Assembly (NCBI RefSeq): GCF_013283665.1
Contig: NZ_JABEKU010000001.1
Coordinates: forward strand, 3,541,137-3,605,136
DNA length: 64,000 bases
Direction: 5' to 3'
Origin: Ensifer sesbaniae
GTDB lineage: Bacteria; Pseudomonadota; Alphaproteobacteria; Rhizobiales; Rhizobiaceae
Part shown: one piece after another, positions 27,821 through 36,904 of the stretch
How positions within the stretch are numbered: the first letter of the stretch is position 1
How the letters are laid out: each line of letters starts with the position of its first letter
Position numbers and translations under genes: made by a program
The notes under the pieces: generated by a model
Database searches by the model: none
What the model saw: the letters and a program-made list of their open reading frames with translations, nothing else
What the model was told of the DNA's origin: nothing

Positions 27821-29884
27821 TCAGGCTGCCAGGCCCTTCTTCGCAAGCATCGCGTCCGGGCTTGGCAGCTTGCCGCGGAACGCCTTGTAGGCATCCTCCG
27901 GGTCGACCGAGCCGCCGACCGAATAGATGTTGTCCTTGAGGCGGGCGGCCATCACCGGATCGAAGGCGTTGCCGGTCTCCTCGAAGGCCGCGAAGGCATC
28001 GGCATCGAGCACTTCCGACCACATGTAGGAATAGTAGCCGGCCGAATAGCCGTCGCCGGAGAAGACATGCAGGAAATGCGGGCTGCGGTGACGCATGACG
28101 ATCGATCGGGGCATGCCGATCTCATTGAGTTTATTCGCTTCGAGCGCCATCGGCTCCGCGATCGCCTCAGCCGTGTGATAGGCCATGTCGACCAGGGCGG
28201 AGGAGGTGAACTCGACGGTGGCAAAGCCGGAGTTGAAGGTCCGGGCTGCCAGCACCTTGTCGAGCAGCGCCTGCGGCATCGGCTCGCCGGTCTGGTAATG
28301 CACCGCGTAGCGCTTGAGGATCTCCGGCACCGTCAGCCAGTGTTCGTAGAGCTGCGACGGCAGCTCGACGAAATCGCGTGAGACGCCCGTCCCGGAAACC
28401 GAAGGATAGGTGACATTCGACAGCATGCCGTGCAGGGCGTGCCCGAACTCGTGGAAGAGCGTGCGGGCATCGTCGAGCGACAACAGCGCCGGCTTGCCCT
28501 CGGCGGGCTTGGCGAAATTGCAGACATTGTAGATGATCGGCAGCTCGCCCTCGGCACCGTTCTTCAGCTTGAGCTTGTGCTGCGACTGGAACGAACTCAT
28601 CCATGCGCCGGAGCGCTTGGAGGGCCGGGCGAAATAGTCGCCGAGGAAGAGCGCCACCAGCTTGCCCGCCGGATCGCGGATCTCGAAGACACGCACATCG
28701 GGATGGTAGGCGGCAACGCCCTTCTTTTCCGTCGCGGTGATGCCGAACAGGCGCTTGGCAACGTCGAAGCAGGCCTCGATGATCTTTTCGAGCTGCAGGT
28801 AAGGCTTGAGTTCGCCTTCGGAGAAATTGAACTTCTCGGCCCGGAGCTTCTCGGCGTAGTGGCGCCAGTCCCAGGGCATGACGTCGTGATTGCGGCCCTC
28901 GTCGGCAATGAGCCGCGCAAGTTCGGCCTCTTCCTCGCGGGCGCGGGCAACGGCCTTTTCCCAGACCTGCATCAGGAGACCGTTCACCGCAGCCGGCGTC
29001 TTCGCCATGGTGTCGTCGAGCTTCAGCGACGCGAAGTTTTCGTAGCCGAGCAGCTTCGCCTTTTCCGCGCGCAGCGCCAGCATCTCGGCGATCAGCCCGC
29101 GATTGTCGGTGTCACCGCCGTTCTCGCCGCGCGCAATCCAGGCGCGGAAGGCCTGCTCACGGAGCTCGCGATTGTCCGAGAAGGTCAGGAACGGTTCGAT
29201 GATCGAGCGCGACAGGGTGACCGCGTATTTTCCCTTCTGACCGCGATCTTCGGCGACCGCCGCCATCGCGTCACGCAGGAAGTCCTGCAGACCGGCAAGC
29301 TGCTCCTCGCTCTCCAGGAACAATACCCAGCTCTTTTCGTCGGCAAGCACGTTCTGGCCGAATTTGGCGCCGATGCCGGCGAGCTTCTCGTTGATTCCCG
29401 CCAAGCGTTCCTGCTCCGGCTTTTCGAGCTTGGCGCCGGACTTGACGAAACCCTTCCAGTGCCGCTCCAGCACACGCGTCGCTTCGAGATCGAAACCGAG
29501 AGCCTGACGTCCCTGCCACAGCGTATCGATGCGCTTGAACAGCGCCGCGTTCATGCCGATCTTCGAATAATGCCGCGACATCTTCGGCGCGATGTCCCGT
29601 TCCAGGGCCTGGATCGTTTCGTTGGTGTCGGCGCCGGCCTTGTTCCAGAAGATCGAGGACACCCGCGAAAGCCCGTCGCCGGCGATCTCGAGCGCGACGA
29701 TCGTGTTCTCGAAGGTGGGGGCGGCAGGATTTCCGGCGATCGCGTCAATCTCCGCCTCGTGTTCCCGAAAGGCCGCGTCGAAAGCCGGGGCGAAATCCTC
29801 GTCCCTCACCAGATCGAAACGCGGCAGGCCCTCGTGTCCCGTCCACTGCGTAAGTGCGGGGTTGAGCGGGGTGCTGGTGGTCAT
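27821..29884 (-). CDS. dcp: M3-family peptidyl-dipeptidase (Dcp)
   Basis: 687-residue zinc metallopeptidase. The HEFGHALHG zinc motif is at residues 478-486, with the third ligand region downstream (SVSGTGVSRDFVELPSQ). Length and segments such as DVRVFEIRDPAG and AWMSSFQSQ match Dcp rather than oligopeptidase A. No signal peptide, so it is cytoplasmic or peripheral and removes C-terminal dipeptides in peptide turnover. ATG 29884 follows AAAGGA. It is a single gene, with LysE-type exporter gene 105 bp upstream in the same direction. Confidence 0.93.
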   Translation of the reverse strand: MTTSTPLNPALTQWTGHEGLPRFDLVRDEDFAPAFDAAFREHEAEIDAIAGNPAAPTFENTIVALEIAGDGLSRVSSIFWNKAGADTNETIQALERDIAPKMSRHYSKIGMNAALFKRIDTLWQGRQALGFDLEATRVLERHWKGFVKSGAKLEKPEQERLAGINEKLAGIGAKFGQNVLADEKSWVLFLESEEQLAGLQDFLRDAMAAVAEDRGQKGKYAVTLSRSIIEPFLTFSDNRELREQAFRAWIARGENGGDTDNRGLIAEMLALRAEKAKLLGYENFASLKLDDTMAKTPAAVNGLLMQVWEKAVARAREEEAELARLIADEGRNHDVMPWDWRHYAEKLRAEKFNFSEGELKPYLQLEKIIEACFDVAKRLFGITATEKKGVAAYHPDVRVFEIRDPAGKLVALFLGDYFARPSKRSGAWMSSFQSQHKLKLKNGAEGELPIIYNVCNFAKPAEGKPALLSLDDARTLFHEFGHALHGMLSNVTYPSVSGTGVSRDFVELPSQLYEHWLTVPEILKRYAVHYQTGEPMPQALLDKVLAARTFNSGFATVEFTSSALVDMAYHTAEAIAEPMALEANKLNEIGMPRSIVMRHRSPHFLHVFSGDGYSAGYYSYMWSEVLDADAFAAFEETGNAFDPVMAARLKDNIYSVGGSVDPEDAYKAFRGKLPSPDAMLAKKGLAA

Positions 29885-29989
29885 CAGAAATCCTTTCGCA
29901 TGCGGTCCGGCTCGAGACCGGGGAGGGGGCCGGCGACCTATGACATCAGGAAGCGGCGAAAATGAAGGTGGTTGCCGGCGGGGACACCG

Positions 29990-30631
29990 TCAAGGTTTGC
30001 GCAGGCCGAGAAGGCCGGGAGCGGCATGCCAGACCGCCTGGACGGCAAAGCCCATGAACAGGAGTCCGGAGAGCCTGACGATCGCCAGTTCGTGGCGACG
30101 ATAGAAGCGTCGTACCACCGAGGCACCGATGATGGCGACCAGGATCAGGTCGGCAACGAGAAAGCCGACCAGCGAAACGCCGAGCAGCGCCGGCAGCGCA
30201 TCGAATTCAAGCGCATTGGCGGAACCGGCAAGCAGGGCCGTGAAGGTTGCGAGCGCGACCGGATATCCCTTGGGATTGGTGAGCCCGAAGATCAAACCGC
30301 GTCGCAACGGACGCTCGACCGTCAAAAGCGCCCGATTTTCGCCGGCCGGCCGCGCCCGTAGCGCCGTCCAGCCGATCCAGCCGAGATAGGCACCGCAGAA
30401 AAGGCCGAGAATATCGAAGATCGTCGTGCCGACGGAACGGGCGCCGACGATTGCGACCAGCGCCAGCGTCGACCAGAGGATATCGCCAGCCAGATGCCCG
30501 CCCATGAATAGGGCGCCTGCCTTGCGCCCCTGACCGGCACCGATACCGAGCAATGCCAGAAAGGCGGGGCCTGGAATGAGCGTATAGGAGAGGGCGGCGA
30601 GAAAGGCTCCGATCAGCAGCGTCTCGGACAT
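29990..30631 (-). CDS. LysE/RhtB-family amino-acid exporter
   Basis: 213-residue membrane protein with about six TM helices. The N-terminal ALSYTLIPGPAFLALLGIGAGQGRKAG (PGP motif) is the hallmark of LysE/RhtB proteins; FGLTNPKGYPVALATF is the second conserved segment. It exports an amino acid or analogue; the substrate cannot be told from sequence. It stands alone upstream of dcp. Confidence 0.9.
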   Translation of the reverse strand: MSETLLIGAFLAALSYTLIPGPAFLALLGIGAGQGRKAGALFMGGHLAGDILWSTLALVAIVGARSVGTTIFDILGLFCGAYLGWIGWTALRARPAGENRALLTVERPLRRGLIFGLTNPKGYPVALATFTALLAGSANALEFDALPALLGVSLVGFLVADLILVAIIGASVVRRFYRRHELAIVRLSGLLFMGFAVQAVWHAAPGLLGLRKP

Positions 30632-31050
30632 GGCATATTCCTGATTTTATCGCCGGCATTCGATCCCGCAGCACCGATTCCGTCAAGAGGAAAGCAAGGC
30701 ATTCGATGCCAGTCGTTGCACCGGTAGAGCCGGGACCGTGGCCCGCCCCGTTCCTCATTTCCCCGCGCGCCATTCCATGTGCCGACCGCCAAGGCGGTCA
30801 CCGTCCGCTGATCAGGCTGACAAAGGTCAGGGCATCGTTGTCGCCTGCGGCATCGCCATTACGGCGCTGATGAGTTTTCGCATGATTGCGCTCCTCTCCC
30901 GGGGCTGAGCCTGCCCTCGGACACGCTCGCACCGGCAGCATTCCATCTGCCTGCACAACCGCCTGTTTCTCCGGGAATGCGCGGCCACGACGGACGCACA
31001 AATCTTTCGTCGCAATGATTTCCCTCGACACGAAGTTGCGCTAGAACGCG
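30632..31050. other. Intergenic region without supported gene
   Basis: About 420 bp between the LysE-type gene and the RIME element. It holds an 18-codon leftward frame starting at about 30884 after a good GGAGAGGAG site, and a small GACCGCC/GGCGGTC hairpin near 30789-30806. I see no conserved gene. The right part presumably carries the leuB promoter. Confidence 0.5.
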
Positions 31051-31157
31051 GCCTGCAGCGCCGTGCATCTGTTCAGACGCACGAAGGCCGCGTAGCACTA
31101 TTTGAAGGGCTGCATGTTTTCCCCTTGGATCGGCCAGGATCTGAGCAAACATGCAGT
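31051..31157. repeat. RIME1-like element in the leuB leader
   Basis: It shares with 17414-17520 the order GCCTGCAGCGCCG, a GTGC..GCAC inner hairpin, GTAGCAC and a second palindrome CTGCATGTTT..AAACATGCAG (31110-31155). It ends 27 bp upstream of leuB ATG, so unless a promoter lies inside it, it is transcribed as the leuB 5' leader. Confidence 0.78.
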
Positions 31158-31184
31158 CAGTTTTCCCCGCGAGAAGGACTATCC

Positions 31185-32297
31185 ATGACTGTGCGCAACC
31201 TCTTCCTTCTGCCCGGCGACGGCATCGGCCCGGAAGCCATGGCGGAAGTCCGCAAAATCATCGCCTACATGAATGCCGAGCTTGGCGCCGGCTTCGTGAC
31301 GGACGAGGGCCTGGTCGGCGGTTCGGCCTATGACGCCCACGGCCAGGCGATCTCGGAGGCGGACATGGCAAAGGCGCTGGCCGCCGATGCGGTGCTGTTC
31401 GGCGCCGTCGGCGGCCCGAAGTGGGATGCGGTGCCCTATGAGGTCCGCCCGGAAGCCGGTCTGCTGCGCCTGCGCAAGGACCTCGAGCTCTTCGCCAACC
31501 TGCGGCCGGCGATCTGCTATCCGGCGCTCGCCAGCGCCTCGTCGCTGAAGCCCGAGCTCGTCGAAGGCCTCGACATCCTGATCGTGCGCGAGCTGACCGG
31601 CGGCGTCTATTTCGGCGAGCCGAAGGAGATCATCGATCTCGGCAACGGCCAGAAGCGCGGCATCGACACCCAGGTCTACGACACCTACGAGATCGAGCGC
31701 ATCGCCGGCGTCGCCTTCGAGCTTGCCCGCACGCGGCAGAACCGCGTCTGCTCGATGGAGAAGCGCAACGTCATGAAGTCGGGTGTGCTGTGGAACCAGG
31801 TGGTGACCGAGACGCACAAGGCGAAATACGCCGACGTCCAGCTCGAGCACATGCTGGCGGATGCCGGCGGCATGCAGCTGGTGCGCCAGCCGAAGCAGTT
31901 CGACGTCATCGTCACCGACAATCTGTTCGGCGACATGCTGTCGGACGTGGCGGCGATGCTGACCGGCTCGCTCGGCATGCTGCCGTCGGCCTCGCTCGGC
32001 GCCCCGGATGCGGTCAGCGGCAAGCGCAAGGCGCTCTACGAGCCGGTGCATGGTTCGGCCCCGGACATCGCCGGCAAGGGCATTGCCAACCCGATCGCGA
32101 TGATCGCCTCCTTCGCCATGTGCCTGCGCTACTCCTTCAACCTGGTGAAGGACGCCGACAATCTGGAGAAGGCGATCGCCAACGTGCTCGACCAGGGCAT
32201 CCGCACCGGCGACATCATGGCCGAAGGTGCGAAGAAGGTCGGCACGACAGAGATGGGCGACGCCATCCTCGCCGAGTTCAAGGCGCTGTCGGCCTGA
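31185..32297 (+). CDS. leuB: 3-isopropylmalate dehydrogenase
   Basis: 370 residues, the normal LeuB length. It catalyses NAD-dependent oxidation and decarboxylation of 3-isopropylmalate in leucine synthesis. Seen are [15 protein letters not shown] at the N-terminus, [17 protein letters not shown], the YFGEPKE tyrosine loop, [12 protein letters not shown] metal-binding aspartates and [21 protein letters not shown] 31185 has AGAAGGA 6 nt upstream. It is monocistronic, closed by a strong hairpin; leuCD are not in the window. Confidence 0.96.
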   Translation: MTVRNLFLLPGDGIGPEAMAEVRKIIAYMNAELGAGFVTDEGLVGGSAYDAHGQAISEADMAKALAADAVLFGAVGGPKWDAVPYEVRPEAGLLRLRKDLELFANLRPAICYPALASASSLKPELVEGLDILIVRELTGGVYFGEPKEIIDLGNGQKRGIDTQVYDTYEIERIAGVAFELARTRQNRVCSMEKRNVMKSGVLWNQVVTETHKAKYADVQLEHMLADAGGMQLVRQPKQFDVIVTDNLFGDMLSDVAAMLTGSLGMLPSASLGAPDAVSGKRKALYEPVHGSAPDIAGKGIANPIAMIASFAMCLRYSFNLVKDADNLEKAIANVLDQGIRTGDIMAEGAKKVGTTEMGDAILAEFKALSA

Positions 32298-32352
32298 TCA
32301 GCGGACGATGCCGCAGCGCGTGGCGTCGGCCCGACGCGCCACCCGACAAACA

Positions 32353-32384
32353 GACACCTCCGGATGCGCATCCGGAGGTGTCTT
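32353..32384 (+). terminator. leuB rho-independent-type terminator
   Basis: A perfect 30-bp palindrome, GACACCTCCGGATGC followed directly by its reverse complement, then TTGCGTTT. It lies 55 bp after leuB. Confidence 0.75.
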
Positions 32385-32499
32385 GCGTTTAGCGCCTTGA
32401 AATTGCCAAAAGATCCGACACATCGAGAGAGATGGGCCGAGAGCCAGTCAAACGCAATGACCGCAGGATTGACGAGAGATGGCGGCTGGACGGAGAGTC

Positions 32500-33189
32500 A
32501 TGAAACGACCATTAGTGGCCACCGGATGGATCTTGCTGACGACGATCGTCCTCGTGTTCGCCCTCGTTCCGCTGGACCCGTTTCTGTCCCAAAAGGCGCA
32601 AGGCTTGCCGGCCAGCATCGTGGCCTTCAACGAAACGATCACCGACTTCGGTCGCTTCGGCTGGATGATCTATCTTTCCGCCACTGCCCTGGCCGCCGCC
32701 TTCGTCGTGCGGCGCGCGGCAAAACAGGAGCCGCTCCAGCGCAAGGCAAGCACCGCCCGCGACCTTGCCGCCTATTTCCTCCTGACGATCGGCACAGCCA
32801 GCGCGCTGGTGCACACACTGAAGATTCTCGTCGGCCGGGCCCGGCCGGAGCTCTTTACCGAACTCGGCGCCTATAGCCTGACGCCGTTTGCCAACACCAA
32901 TCTCTACGAGAGTTTTCCCTCCGGCCATTCGACCGCCGCCGGCGCCTTCTTCGGCGTCTTCGCCATGCTGCTGCCGAAGCTGAGGCCGCTGTTTCTGATC
33001 CTGGCGCTAATGATCGGCGTCTCCCGCGTCATCGTCGGCGCGCACTATCCAAGCGACGTCGCTGCCGGGCTGCTGCTCGGCCTTTGGACATCGGTGATGA
33101 TGGCCTTTCTCTTCGCCAAATATGATCGGCTGTTCCATCTCGGTCCAGGCGGCTGGCCGTTGCTCGGACGCAGCGACCAGGCCAAATAA
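32500..33189 (+). CDS. PAP2-family membrane phosphatase
   Basis: 229 residues with about six TM helices. The three acid-phosphatase signatures are present: KILVGRARP (C1), SFPSGHSTAAGA (C2) and SRVIVGAHYPSDV (C3). C3 is periplasmic in this family. Likely substrates are undecaprenyl pyrophosphate, phosphatidylglycerol phosphate or lipid A phosphates (LpxE-type), which sequence alone does not separate. ATG 32500 follows GGAGAG; an ATG at 32479 is an alternative adding seven residues. It stands alone between leuB and a convergent transporter gene. Confidence 0.87.
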   Translation: MKRPLVATGWILLTTIVLVFALVPLDPFLSQKAQGLPASIVAFNETITDFGRFGWMIYLSATALAAAFVVRRAAKQEPLQRKASTARDLAAYFLLTIGTASALVHTLKILVGRARPELFTELGAYSLTPFANTNLYESFPSGHSTAAGAFFGVFAMLLPKLRPLFLILALMIGVSRVIVGAHYPSDVAAGLLLGLWTSVMMAFLFAKYDRLFHLGPGGWPLLGRSDQAK

Positions 33190-33193
33190 AAAG

Positions 33194-33215
33194 CCGGCGC
33201 GGAAGGCCGCGCCGG
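33194..33215. terminator. Bidirectional hairpin terminator
   Basis: CCGGCGCGG (33194-33202) pairs with CCGCGCCGG (33207-33215) around AAGG. On the minus strand it is followed by CTTTTTATTT, a proper T-run, so it ends the leftward MHS transporter transcript and may also end the PAP2 transcript. Confidence 0.7.
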
Positions 33216-33251
33216 AGTCAGGAGAGCCATGATAGCTCGGGGAAGATCTGG

Positions 33252-33289
33252 GCAATTCCGGGCGAAACGGGTTTTCCGCCCGGAATTGC
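33252..33289. repeat. Short rhizobial intergenic palindrome
   Basis: GCAATTCCGGGCG (33252-33264) is repeated exactly inverted at 33277-33289 around a 12-nt loop. It has the same design as the 3504-3553 and 59093-59132 elements. It sits 14 bp from the 3' end of the MHS transporter gene. Confidence 0.65.
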
Positions 33290-33302
33290 GTGATTTCAGC
33301 CT

Positions 33303-35192
33303 CTAATCCATCACGTGGATGTCGCGATCCTTCGTTTCCGGCAGGAACAGCAGACCGATCACCAGCGTGATGCCTGCGAATACGATCGGGTACCAGAGGC
33401 CGTAGTAGATGTCGCCCTGGGCCGCGCTCATCGCGAAGGCCGTTGCCGGCAGCAGACCGCCAAACCAGCCATTGCCGATGTGGTAAGGCAGCGACATGCC
33501 GGTGTAGCGGATGCGGGTCGGGAAGAGTTCGACCAGCAGCGCGGCGATCGGGCCGTAGACCATCGTCACGTAGATGACGAGCACGGTCAGAACGGCGATG
33601 ATCGTTGTCCAGTTGACGTTGGCGGGATCCGCCACCATCGCGAAGGTGCCGCCGCCGGCGATCGTGTAGACGGCCATTTCGGTGGCAGTGCCGACTTCAT
33701 CCTTGGTCAACAGCTTGTCAGCGATCAGCTTCTCCGCCGGAACCATGGTCTTTTCGCCGCCGCGGATAGCGGCCGCATCGAGCGACAGTTCCGGGTTGGC
33801 CGCGACGAAAGCGTCGAGCTTGGTTTCCGCAACCTTGGCCGCGCCGCGAACCAGCGGATAGCCGGCCCCGTGCAGCGCCATGTTGACCTGCTTTTCAAAG
33901 GCGGCGTTCGAAGCCTTGGCCTTATCGCCGGCGGCAATCGCATCGTAGCTATTGATCGTGGTTTCCCCGACCTTGACCGTTGCGGCCGTGCCGGCGGCTG
34001 CGGTCGTAACGACGTCGTAAGGCACGGAGTTCTTGGTCAGGAACGCGGTTGCGATATCGCATGAGGTGGTGAATTTCGCCGTACCGGTCGGGTTGAACTG
34101 GAACTTGCAGTCGCCCGGTGCTGCGGTCACGGTGGCGCGGACCGTCGCCTGGGCCTGAGCGAGCGCCGGGTTACCGGCCCAGGTCAGCGCCTTGAACAGC
34201 GGGAAGTAGGTAAGCATGGCAAGCAGCAGACCGGCCATGATGATCGGCTTGCGACCGATCTTGTCGGAGAGCCAGCCGAAGAACACGAAGAAGCCGGTAC
34301 CGATCAGCAGCGAGGCAGCGACCATCAGGTTGGCGGACTGGCCGTCCACCTTGAGCACGCCCGTCAGGAAGAACAACGCGTAGAACTGGCCCGAGTACCA
34401 GACGACTGCCTGACCGACGACAGCGCCGAACAGCGCCAGAAGTGCAATCTTGGCGTTCTTCCACTGACCGAAGGCTTCCGACAGCGGCGCCTTCGAGCCC
34501 TTGCCCTCTTCCTTCATCTTCTTGAAGGCGGGCGATTCGTTCATCTTCAGACGAATCCAGACCGAGACGCCGAGCAGAGCGACCGAGACCAGGAACGGAA
34601 TGCGCCAGCCCCAGGCGGCAAAGGCTTCCTTGCCGACGGCAAACTGCACGAGCAGGATCACCACCAGCGACAGGAACAGGCCGAGCGTCGCCGTGGTCTG
34701 GATCCAGGAGGTGAAATAGCCGCGGCGCCCGTGCGGCGCATGTTCGGCCACATAGGTGGCGGCACCGCCATATTCACCGCCGAGCGCCAGGCCCTGCAGC
34801 ATGCGCAGGGCGATGAGCAGGATCGGCGCGGTGATGCCGATCGAGGCAGCGCCGGGCAGGACGCCGACGAGGAAAGTCGACAGGCCCATGATCAGGATGG
34901 TGACGAGGAAGGTGTATTTGCGGCCGACGAGATCGCCGAGCCGACCGAAGACCAGTGCGCCGAACGGACGCACCAGGAAGCCGGCGGCGAAGGCCAGCAA
35001 TGCGAAGATGTTGCGTGTCGTTTCCGGGTAGGCACTGAAGAACGTCGCGCCGATGTAGACGGCAAGCGAACCATAGAGATAGAAATCGTACCATTCGAAT
35101 ACGGTACCGAGAGACGAGGCGAAGATGACCTTCTTCTCCTCGCCGGTCATCGGACGGGTTCTTACATCGTCCGCTGTCGCGACATTTGCCAT
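33303..35192 (-). CDS. MFS metabolite:H+ symporter (MHS family) with a large periplasmic insertion
   Basis: 629 residues, against about 430-450 for KgtP/ShiA/ProP-type MHS proteins. The signature FEWYDFYLYGSLAVYIG opens TM1, and the cytoplasmic loops GRLGDLVGRK (TM2-3) and GWLSDKIGRKP (TM8-9) are intact. After TM9 there are about 190 extra residues (338-526, bases ~33615-34181), topologically periplasmic, before TM10. The insertion has a Cys pair in CKFQFNPTGTAKFTTSC and is Ala/Thr/Lys-rich. ATG 35192 follows GGAGGA. Substrate is probably an organic acid or zwitterionic metabolite; not determinable. Confidence 0.88.
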   Translation of the reverse strand: MANVATADDVRTRPMTGEEKKVIFASSLGTVFEWYDFYLYGSLAVYIGATFFSAYPETTRNIFALLAFAAGFLVRPFGALVFGRLGDLVGRKYTFLVTILIMGLSTFLVGVLPGAASIGITAPILLIALRMLQGLALGGEYGGAATYVAEHAPHGRRGYFTSWIQTTATLGLFLSLVVILLVQFAVGKEAFAAWGWRIPFLVSVALLGVSVWIRLKMNESPAFKKMKEEGKGSKAPLSEAFGQWKNAKIALLALFGAVVGQAVVWYSGQFYALFFLTGVLKVDGQSANLMVAASLLIGTGFFVFFGWLSDKIGRKPIIMAGLLLAMLTYFPLFKALTWAGNPALAQAQATVRATVTAAPGDCKFQFNPTGTAKFTTSCDIATAFLTKNSVPYDVVTTAAAGTAATVKVGETTINSYDAIAAGDKAKASNAAFEKQVNMALHGAGYPLVRGAAKVAETKLDAFVAANPELSLDAAAIRGGEKTMVPAEKLIADKLLTKDEVGTATEMAVYTIAGGGTFAMVADPANVNWTTIIAVLTVLVIYVTMVYGPIAALLVELFPTRIRYTGMSLPYHIGNGWFGGLLPATAFAMSAAQGDIYYGLWYPIVFAGITLVIGLLFLPETKDRDIHVMD

Positions 35193-35455
35193 TTCGTTTA
35201 TCCTCCACTCCAAAACAGTTGTTGGAGCGCCCATTGGCTGGTCCGGCATTCCTCCCTTGAATGTCCAGACGTGGTGCGCCTGATCCCGAGGATGTCAGAA
35301 AAGCGCCGCCGCAGGCAGAGATGCTTTCGGCTTATGACTTTCGTCTAATGCGGCGATCGACCGCGGAGGGTCCGGCAAAGACGCCGTAGCGCCGCCATGT
35401 CTTGACTCTTCCCCAAAACCGCGTAAGAGCAGCGTCGAACGAGGAAATCACCACC

Positions 35456-35575
35456 ATGCGACCGATCGGTCCAGCCATTGCTGCTTTGATCCTGCCGGCT
35501 CTTGCCGCGGGGCAGGATGTCGATTTTTCGTTCGCTTGCAAAACAACGGCCAAAACGACGACGAAAACCGTCTGA
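35456..35575 (+). CDS. Possible 39-residue exported peptide
   Basis: A short frame ATG 35456 - TGA 35573 encodes MRPIGPAIAALILPALAAG, a signal-like hydrophobic stretch with a plausible cleavage near ALAAG/Q, followed by a 20-residue tail rich in Thr and Lys with one Cys (SFACKTTAKTTTKTV). GAGGAAAT lies about 9 nt upstream and TTGACT occurs at 35402-35407. A CCCCGG/CCGGGG hairpin follows at ~35597-35613. It lies in an otherwise empty 495-bp gap between the MHS transporter and asd. I recognise no family; it may be spurious. Confidence 0.4.
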   Translation: MRPIGPAIAALILPALAAGQDVDFSFACKTTAKTTTKTV

Positions 35576-35687
35576 CGTCTCTGGCCCTCCGCTCTCTCCC
35601 CGGTAAGGCCGGGGACCGGAACCTTCGCGGCAGCGCGCGCAGTTCCCCCTCCACCCGATGAGGAGAGACAGAAAGAGAGCTTAGATC

Positions 35688-36722
35688 ATGGGTTTCAAGA
35701 TTGCAGTTGCAGGCGCCACCGGCAATGTCGGCCGGGAGATGCTGAACATCCTTTCCGAACGCGGCTTTCCCGCGGATGAAGTGGTCGCCCTCGCTTCCGC
35801 CCGCTCCCAGGGCACGGAAGTTTCCTTTGGCGACAAGACCCTCAAGGTCAAGAACCTCGAAAATTACGATTTCTCCGATACCGATATCTGCCTGATGTCG
35901 GCCGGCGGCGCGGTTTCGCTCAAGTATTCGCCGAAGATCGGCCAGCAGGGCTGCGTCGTCATCGACAATTCTTCGGCCTGGCGCTACGACGCCGAAGTGC
36001 CGCTGATCGTTCCGGAAGTAAACCCGGACGCGGTCTCGCTCTTCACCAAGAAGAACATCATCGCCAACCCGAATTGCTCGACCGCACAGCTCGTCGTCGC
36101 GCTGAAGCCGTTGCACGACCACGCCAAGATCAAGCGCGTCGTCGTCTCGACCTACCAGTCGGTTTCCGGTGCCGGCAAGGAGGGCATGGATGAGCTCTTC
36201 AACCAGACCCGCGCGGTCTTCGTTGCCGACCCGATCGAATCGAAGAAGTTCACCAAGCGCATCGCCTTCAACGTCATCCCGCACATCGACGTGTTCATGG
36301 AAGACGGCTACACGAAGGAAGAGTGGAAGGTCTTGGCTGAAACCAAGAAGATGCTCGATCCGAAGATCAAGGTGACCTGCACCGCCGTGCGCGTTCCCGT
36401 GTTCATCGGCCATTCGGAATCGGTCAACATCGAATTCGAAAACGAGATCACCGCCGATGAAGCGCGCGATATCCTGCGTGAGGCACCGGGTTGCCTGGTC
36501 GTCGACAAGCATGAAAACGGCGGCTACGTCACCCCTTACGAATGCGCCGGCGAAGATGCGACCTACATCTCGCGCATCCGCGAAGACGCGACGGTCGAAA
36601 ACGGCCTCAACCTGTGGGTCGTCTCCGACAACCTGCGCAAGGGCGCCGCACTGAACGCGATCCAGATCGCCGAGCTCCTGGTCAACCGTGGCCTCATCAA
36701 GCCGCGCAAGCAGGCAGCCTGA
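35688..36722 (+). CDS. asd: Aspartate-semialdehyde dehydrogenase
   Basis: 344 residues. NADPH-dependent reduction of aspartyl phosphate to the semialdehyde, the branch point to lysine/DAP, threonine and methionine. The cofactor loop AVAGATGNVGREML is at the N-terminus, the nucleophile Cys is in ANPNCSTAQLVVAL (near residue 129), and the substrate-binding TYQSVSGAGKEGMDEL and VPVFIGHSESVNIEF segments are intact. It is followed by a clear terminator and stands as a single gene. Confidence 0.97.
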   Translation: MGFKIAVAGATGNVGREMLNILSERGFPADEVVALASARSQGTEVSFGDKTLKVKNLENYDFSDTDICLMSAGGAVSLKYSPKIGQQGCVVIDNSSAWRYDAEVPLIVPEVNPDAVSLFTKKNIIANPNCSTAQLVVALKPLHDHAKIKRVVVSTYQSVSGAGKEGMDELFNQTRAVFVADPIESKKFTKRIAFNVIPHIDVFMEDGYTKEEWKVLAETKKMLDPKIKVTCTAVRVPVFIGHSESVNIEFENEITADEARDILREAPGCLVVDKHENGGYVTPYECAGEDATYISRIREDATVENGLNLWVVSDNLRKGAALNAIQIAELLVNRGLIKPRKQAA

Positions 36723-36744
36723 AACAGGCAGTAGAGCAGTTCTT

Positions 36745-36775
36745 CCCGCCGAGCCCATCCGGGCTTGGCGGGTTT
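36745..36775 (+). terminator. asd terminator
   Basis: CCCGCCGAGCCC (36745-36756) pairs with GGGCTTGGCGGG (36761-36772) around ATCC and is followed by TTTCCCGTTT. It starts 22 bp after asd. Confidence 0.75.
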
Positions 36776-36807
36776 CCCGTTTCACGGGCCATGGGCCGTG
36801 TCGCCCC

Positions 36808-36823
36808 GGATTCACGTGAAACG
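36808..36823. promoter_or_regulatory. parS-like palindrome (13/16)
   Basis: GGATTCACGTGAAACG matches the ParB-binding consensus TGTTTCACGTGAAACA at 13 of 16 positions and lies in the asd-mltB intergenic gap. It is weaker than the 52245 site. Function as parS is inferred. Confidence 0.4.
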
Positions 36824-36904
36824 ACGATAAAGTTACCCGCCGCTCCCGGCAGGTGACACCGCCGGCGAAGGCTGGCATTTTTTGAAAGCAACGAGATTCG
36901 GGCT

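Noticed and set aside
30828-30884. 18-codon leftward mini-frame (MRKLISAVMAMPQATTMP) with a good ribosome site, possible leader peptide
   Set aside because: No run of a regulatory amino acid, no antiterminator/terminator pair I can fold convincingly, and about 200 bp from the next gene; too weak to annotate as coding.
33307-33322. CACGTG-centred sequence at the 3' end of the MHS transporter gene
   Set aside because: Flanks (ATCCATCACGTGGATGTC) do not match the parS consensus outside the core and are explained by coding for the C-terminal DIHVMD.
36770-36800. GTTTCACGGGCC segment near the asd terminator as a further parS
   Set aside because: Only one half-site is present; the other arm is unrelated.
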